From: Hermetia illucens
Taxonomy: Eukaryota > Arthropoda > Insecta > Diptera > Stratiomyidae
Assembly (NCBI RefSeq): GCF_905115235.1
Contig: NC_051854.1
Span: forward strand, 103,003,200 to 103,067,199
Length of the DNA stretch: 64,000 nt
Reading direction: 5' to 3'
The notes beneath the pieces are model-generated. The model made no database searches, was not told the DNA's origin, and worked only from the letters and a program-made list of their open reading frames with translations. This document shows, piece after piece, positions 57,664 through 64,000 of the stretch (position 1 is the stretch's first letter; each line of letters begins with the position of its first letter). The translations under genes and the position numbers were made by a program.

Positions 57664-57676
57664 TAAAATTATTTGA

Positions 57677-57795
57677 GCGCAATGCTGACCACATTGCCTC
57701 CTAGTGTACCGTTACGGTCTTGAATGAAGTGCTCTAACACACTTCAAGGCCCTGATCCAATATGGATTGTTGCGCCAACGATTATTATTATTATA
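57677..57795 (+). mobile_element. tRNA-derived SINE, copy 5, 5'-truncated
   Basis: Only the last 119 bp of the SINE, from GAGCGCAATGCTGACC to ACGATTATTATTATTA. A perfect 13-bp target duplication TAAAATTATTTGA lies at 57664-57676 and 57796-57808, so it was inserted already truncated. Confidence 0.92.
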
Positions 57796-57808
57796 TAAAA
57801 TTATTTGA

Positions 57809-60800
57809 ATGAATATTTTTAGAATTGATAAGGTCATACATATTACTTGAATTCATTTCACCATCTTTATAGATACTCTACACGACTATTGCGGGTTGGT
57901 TAAATGAGCTTCAGGCCCCTGGTTGGGTCATAGATATTTGTATCTGGCTTTGTGCTTATTCCGATGCGGTTGGTTAATCGCTTGCGCTGCGTTAACTCTC
58001 AAACCCAGATGTTATCTATACCGTTTCTGTTACTATTAGCTGCAATTTACTTTTATTTATCTTTTCAACGATATAGTTCAATTGGTTTGAAGTTTCAATA
58101 ATTTTTCAAATCAATAAATATGTATAATTTTTATCCATGATCGGGGTAACCTACACTTTTTGTCGTGGTGTGAAGCATGATGATGATAATGAAACTGGTG
58201 CAGTCTCATGAAATAAAACATGAGAACAAATAACAATAAGCACAAGGAGATTATGTGGATGCGCTATGCTAGAGACTTATATCCTTATAAATGACATTTT
58301 ATTGTAAATAACTATGCGTAACCGTATTTATTAAAAACAATTGGTTCGAAGTATCCATTCTGTATGTCAACAACAATAATGGATCTAAAATTATAGATAG
58401 CAATCACTGATACGATGGTCGATGATCGTTCATAGCCCAAACAAAAGATAAGCGTGAAGACATTTAATTATTATTTTGCAGCATATGATTGTGTCCGTTT
58501 TTTTATTTTTAATCCAGAGCCCAACGTTCCTTCAGTACCTGGTGAATATGAACGGCTAGGGTTGACTAGAAATGTAAAAAATATTCGATTCTCGTTGTAA
58601 AGAAATGGAAATGGAGCGGTCTAACAAATTTTAACTTTTTTAACTTCGGTTTTGAATTGATATTACAATTGAGAATGTGATGAGGAACAGACATATATTG
58701 TGATCGGTTTCATTTTAGTTAACATTATTATTCATAAAATCGTAATAAATATACATTATTACTTTCCGGTTTTATAGGATTTGCACAGGTGGTTTTAGAG
58801 CAGAATACCCTAGCAATAGATCGGAAGGAGAACTATCCAAAGAACGCGACATGATAATGCGTCATATAAATGATAAATTTTCCAGTAAAAAAAATAATTT
58901 TCATGTTTTATGTAACATGTATGATGAATCTAAAAATATTATACATGACTTGGTATTGCAGCAAATCGCTACATAGATCGTACATCGAATAAAGCTGGGA
59001 AAGTTGAGATGGATAATTAAAGTTCATATTGACAACTGGTATATATGTATATATTCACGAGAGTATAATTTTTTAAATAAAATTTGCTTGGTTTTATTTT
59101 TTTTTTCATCGGCTGGCCATCGATTTCATTTTGTCACCAATTTTTTTTACAAAAACCTTCGATACCTCCCGAAATGTGAGGCTCATTAGATTTTTTCTGG
59201 CATCGCCATCAAACCAAATACACGACCTTCGTTTCAAGATAAGATTCTTGGAATTGAATTTCTCGATTGGAGATTTGTCTTAAACACTTACTCGTTGAAT
59301 CGTGGACTGGACCACAACTAGCGATTCATGATAGTCATTAATGGCCCGCTATTATCGTCGCAGATAACTTATGACAACTGAAAGCTGATGTTGCTCCTTG
59401 TTATACGTATTGTGTTTGTTCGTGGAGTTAACTAACACCTTTATTTCCGAAGGCGCTTGAGTTCAAGCCGTTTTTAATTTGAGTTCTTTATTTGACTTGA
59501 AAGAGGAAGAAAACCATTAAATCTACAGTTTATAGACTTAATGCCAAAGCAGTAACGTGTGGAATATGGACAGATATGAGTAAAAGGTTTGCGGGTTGAA
59601 TATTATTTGAAGGCACTCTGTTCTATACGCCGATTGACTCAGGGGTTCCCAATGTAAAATAAATGGAAAACGAAAGACTGACCCCATGACCCTAACTCTT
59701 CTCCTTTTCCGCTCTCAGGGCATCTAAAGATCTTTTGTTCGACTTCAACATGATTCGCATTATGTCTGGGATGAGGTGGTGTGTAGCGAAATTTTTAAGG
59801 TTCTTAGTAGATACGTTCCCTTCATAATATTATGTCCATTATTTGGTTAAGGTGTGTATTTTCATGTACATGAGCGCATAAGTTAAAAATTATGACATTA
59901 GCTTACATGGATGTTTATTATGATGATATCGTACGATGAATACGATAATGTTTCGAGTGGCGCCAGAAGAGTTGGCTGCGAATTGTAAAGGGTGCTCCTT
60001 TACCGGTTAGGTCCATTGGACTTTGAATAGGGAAAAAATGCAGGACAATTTTCATTTCCAATCCAATAAATAATTATCCAGTTGCAAGAAAAATATCTAT
60101 TGGAACCCATAGTCGGTAAAGGGTATATTGCACGCCGACGTAATAATTTCGAATTGTGTTCAATACTTCTAGAATTAAGCCAATACAATGCATGCAGATG
60201 GAATGCCACTAATCCTCGAACTGATACGATCAGTATTCAACGTCAACTTTGATGTGTACAGCTGAGAAAATTGCCACTTTGAAATGATTAAATTTTGTGT
60301 GGTCTTGGGGTATCATGTGGAGGGTCTCAGTCACATTCACGGAGATGAGCACCAATATCTCGTAAATTACCGACTTCTCTTGGGCTAACGAAAACTCGAT
60401 TGTATCGAACCAAGAGCATCTATAGCATATGCTAATTCGACTTGATTGAACAACTTTTCAAATTGAGAGATCTAACAATGATTGTGTGATGCTCAAGTGA
60501 TAAATCAGTGAAACTGCCTTTTCTAATACAAGTCATTCGACCAAATTGTCAGGTCGATTTCGGGAAAAGTTGCAATGTTAACTCGAATCAAATAAAGATA
60601 CTCTTATTAAGTTATTTACTTACAGCATTTCTCTGAATAAATTGACAGAACAATAGATTGTAGCTGGTCATAATGCAATGCACTTGTTTGTTGCGAATTA
60701 TCGAACATTCCCAGTTGATTTGGTATTCGATGTCGGAGATTCGTTTCCAAAATGAACCTGAAAGACGGCGAGAAAAGAAATCGAAGTGGTAATTAGTCTG

Positions 60801-62460
60801 CGTATTCTATTCTCAATAAAACTGTCAAAAAAAATAACTAGGTATTGTTGAGGAAATTGTTTTTTCTGCTGTATCATGAAAATATGAACTTTAGTAGAAC
60901 CTGGCTCTCCGCAATTGAGGTGTTCTTCAAGACAGCACGACATGGGTGCCGAGTTGATTTGAAATTACATGTATCGATCGCGCCAAGATCTCACCTTCAT
61001 CTTCGTCGATTTTATCGGACCTCACTTCTTGTAAATTTTGAAGCTGTTGATTTGATTGATTGATTGTTGTTTTCTGTCGAAACATATATTCTGAATTGAA
61101 CACTAATCGACATAAAATGTAAACATGCTGGCTCTACAATAAAAAGTGGTCTTTTATTATGAGCATTTCTTAAAAAAAATGAAATGTGGCTTCCCGTATA
61201 GAATAAAAGAAAATGATAGATTAATTCAATATAAGGAAAGATTTGAATTCTACCATCGCAATGTTTAAGAAAATCGATGATTCAGGGATTATATCAATGC
61301 AAATTGGGATTCTTATCATGAATAAATATACGGGGGTAATTTTCTTGCTTGAAGCTGCAAACATTTGATATTGAAGGCCCATAAGTCTTTTGTTTTCTAT
61401 TCGCGCAGCTATCTCGCATTTCGATTATGAGCCAGAAAGTCTTACACTGCTGTTAGCTGCTCCTGTTTTTAGTTCAAAAAGTTCAAGTTCAAAACTGAGT
61501 TAGGCTATACCCTGCATGCAACTTTTCTAGTTTAAGATTAGAATCAAGAAACGACGACTTAATTGGAATAATTATTTTGAACTCATAAAGGATACGTAGA
61601 TTGTTATTTTTCTCAAGCCTACTTTATCTCTGAATTCTCCAACTATTATTGCTGCTGTCTTCCTGGACAAATCACGGACAACATCAATATAAACCATCTC
61701 CCTGAATCTATTAAAAATAGGCTCTTTGTTGATGGATGCACTTTTTTAAGTTTTGACGAATGCTGTGCTTCACATACTATCAAATTTGACGACTTGTCGT
61801 TTATTCTCTCTGTTCTCCTTTCATTCATTCACAAAAATAAACATTTTTAATGTTTTCCGAGGGGTAAACTTCACTGGTACCGCGACTCATCTTATCACCC
61901 CACTTATAATCAACTTAATGTTTAAGAATAAGTTTTTGGACAGAGCTCTCTCGCCTTAAAATTACACGATTAGTTTGTTTGCGAAGGTGTCCGACCCATT
62001 TCGTAACCTGTTTGATCTATCGTTGAAACTGAACTGGTCCAATTGCTCGATACAGCTGTTCTTAATTGTTTAATTATGCCAAGTTCATTTGAGTATAGCC
62101 ATATTTAAAGCTAACGCCAAATTCTCACCATCAGGATACTCTGCAGGATTCAAAAGTGGTTTTGTTCCCATCAGTATCCTTCTTTGCCTAGGGACACGCA
62201 CAATTCGCATATGCGAAGTAGGAGCGTCGACCTTTGCTTTTATCTTTTTAGGAGGCAACTTTTCAATACCGGATGCAATGTTTCTGAATCTTGACTAACC
62301 AACGCAAACCACTGATTTTGAGCGGTTAACAAGGTATATCGAAGATGATGATGAGACAGTTACAGTTCCTCTTCAAACACAATTGAATCTCGAATTCTTT
62401 TCTCTCGAACGCCATCTCGACGACACAATCGTCGGGTTAATTTGTCATTACGGTTGTTTT
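57809..62460. other. anonymous AT-rich intergenic DNA
   Basis: About 4.6 kb with scattered short frames; no gene or known element recognised. Confidence 0.35.
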
Positions 62461-62464
62461 ACTA

Positions 62465-63650
62465 TCTGTTACATAAGAGCGTGGTCACTGTTAAATAATA
62501 ATAACAATTGATTTTTCGAAAATTCGCAAATTTATTGATAATTTGGTCGTTAATACTCAATGCAAATACCTCAGTAGCAAGTCCAATCTCCTGCATTGTC
62601 AATTATAGTCTGGCACCATCGGGGCATACTTTCCACTAGTTTTTCTGCATATTCTACCGGAAAAGACCTCCAAATTTTCCGAATTTTTCGAGAAAGTTGA
62701 TCTAAATTACATGGCTTGCGTCTGCGAAGCTGCATTTTCATCAGAGCGCACACATTTTCTATGGGATTTGCATCCGGTGACTGAGATGGCCAATCTAAGG
62801 TGACAACTCCGTTTTGCGCCTTCCACTCGCTACACGCTCGACTCCGATGTTTCGGATCGTTGTCCTCTTGAAGGATCCAGCTTTCATTTTTCTCGGTATA
62901 CCATTGCTTAGCAGATGGTAACAAAGCCTTTTGATATATTTTATTCATTTTTTCGGCATTTAAATTCTCGGTAAATAAGAACAAAGTACCAAAACCTTTG
63001 TTTGAGAAGCACCCCCAAACATGGACCTTGACGGGGTGTTTAACAGTCCGTTGAAGCATCCTACTGGTAGAGGTTGCCCAGGCGTGTTTGATGGTCGGAA
63101 ATGCCCAGAAGGAGGATTCATCAGAAAAAACTACGTTGCCCCAATCGCGGTCCAAATTTTCCTTCGCCCATTCCACTCGTTTTTCAACGTGTTTTGCACT
63201 CAACATTGGTTTTTCCAAAGTACTGCGATATTTCAGTTTATTGGCAAGCAAGTGCCTGCGAATCGTTCCGTAAGATATGTCAACACCTTTTGCTTTCAAT
63301 TTCACAGCAGCTCCACGTAAAGCCAAAGTTGGATCTTTCGAGAACAATGCGAGAATCTTTTTTTTGTCTTTTTTTGAGACTTTGCTTGCACTTCCGCGAT
63401 CAGGAAAATCATCAACGTTACCGACTTTTTTATAGCGATTTATCCACTTGCTAACAAACTGCTTCGACTTTCCCATATATTTCGCAGCAGCAGTTTGCGT
63501 TAATTTGGGTCCTTTTTCAAAATTGCATCAAAGCGAGAGGCGTAAACAGCACTCATTTCGAAAAACCACTCAATTGAAGAATAAATTTGGCAGAGAGCTG
63601 ACTTTTTACAAAAAGCATGAAGGACTGATGTGCCCTCTATGTCATAGAAA
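62465..63650 (-). mobile_element. Tc1-like DNA transposon, nearly intact
   Basis: A single 301-codon minus-strand frame (63476-62571) encodes most of a DD34E transposase. The catalytic residues are all present: FSDESSFW (Asp), LQEDNDPKH (Asp) and DANPIENV (Glu, 34 residues later), with the GRPR-like linker reading FPDRGSAS. The N-terminal helix-turn-helix start lies just upstream in another frame: MSAVYASRFDAILKKDPN (from about 63560), then a single missing base, then TQTAAAKYMGKS. Inverted terminal sequence is suggested by the shared CAATTGA and TTTTTCGAAA at 62508-62525 and 63556-63575, with weaker similarity further out, so the ends are approximate. Confidence 0.88.
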
Positions 63651-64000
63651 AAGAAACAGGACGCTCAGATTTTTTATCTAACTTATACGATGTGATAGGA
63701 CAAAATATGACAATTTTTGGGTGTTTATGTTGCGATGGTGGGATTCTGGGGAGCACTCCCCTCCTTGCTGTGACACTATGCAGTAATATTCTGGCACGGC
63801 CAGAATACTAACTGCGAGATTCCCGTCAAGGAGGAATTTTTCAGTAGTGCGTTTTGCGTCTGGATCTTCTCGCACGGTTGGGGAAATTCGACCTCCCAAA
63901 CTCAGCACGATTTGTTTATGGGATCCGGCTGCTGACCGGACAAAAGATAACTTATGTAGCTCGTCGGAGAGTATTGATGAGCACTGGGGCGCCATCAAAA
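63651..64000. other. right edge, unassigned
   Basis: A minus-strand frame of 106 codons (63998-63678) has plausible composition, for example LLDGNLAVSILAVPEYYC, but no family was recognised. Confidence 0.3.

Noticed and set aside
63021-63454. Plus-strand frames of up to 117 codons at the right end
   Set aside because: Shadows of the Tc1-like transposase on the minus strand.

Overview
The window reads as an AT-rich, repeat-laden piece of an insect genome, most likely a fly (Diptera). Host genes have short GT-AG introns, and one is a clear relative of the fly Rho-family GTPase RhoL. About four genes can be defined in 64 kb. Most of the other recognisable sequence is non-LTR retrotransposons (LINEs), a tRNA-derived SINE and Tc1-type DNA transposons. 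No LTR retrovirus-like or Polinton-like element was recognised.

Layout. 0-10 kb: LINE scraps, a possible first exon and promoter on the minus strand (1.46-2.5 kb), a decayed RTE LINE, a SINE, a possible coding exon at 5.8 kb, the complete RhoL gene on the minus strand (6.1-6.74 kb), a possible last exon of another minus-strand gene (7.86 kb) and a decayed LINE (8.4-10.2 kb). 10-31 kb: mostly anonymous AT-rich DNA holding copies of LINE family A, a fossil Tc1 transposase, an R4/Dong-type LINE (23.66-25.95 kb), and a perfect 60-bp inverted repeat enclosing a hammerhead-type ribozyme motif (17.6-17.8 kb). 31-40.6 kb is the gene-rich block, all on the plus strand: an SPRYD7-like SPRY protein, a highly divergent alpha-tubulin and a secreted PEBP-like protein. 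LINEs sit in the first two genes' introns with their 11-bp target duplications still readable. 40.6-64 kb: LINEs, five SINE copies counted over the whole window, an R1-type LINE and a nearly intact Tc1-like transposase at the right end.

The host genes do not form one pathway: RhoL is a membrane-anchored GTPase switch, alpha-tubulin a microtubule subunit, SPRYD7 a small SPRY protein of unclear role, and the PEBP-like protein looks exported. The strongest structural results are (i) the 60-bp inverted repeat whose inner edge lies within one base of the predicted ribozyme cleavage site, (ii) a SINE split by a LINE with both target-site duplications preserved, and the reverse order (SINE into LINE) elsewhere, and (iii) a tubulin gene with a divergent start, a shortened K40 loop and no terminal tyrosine.
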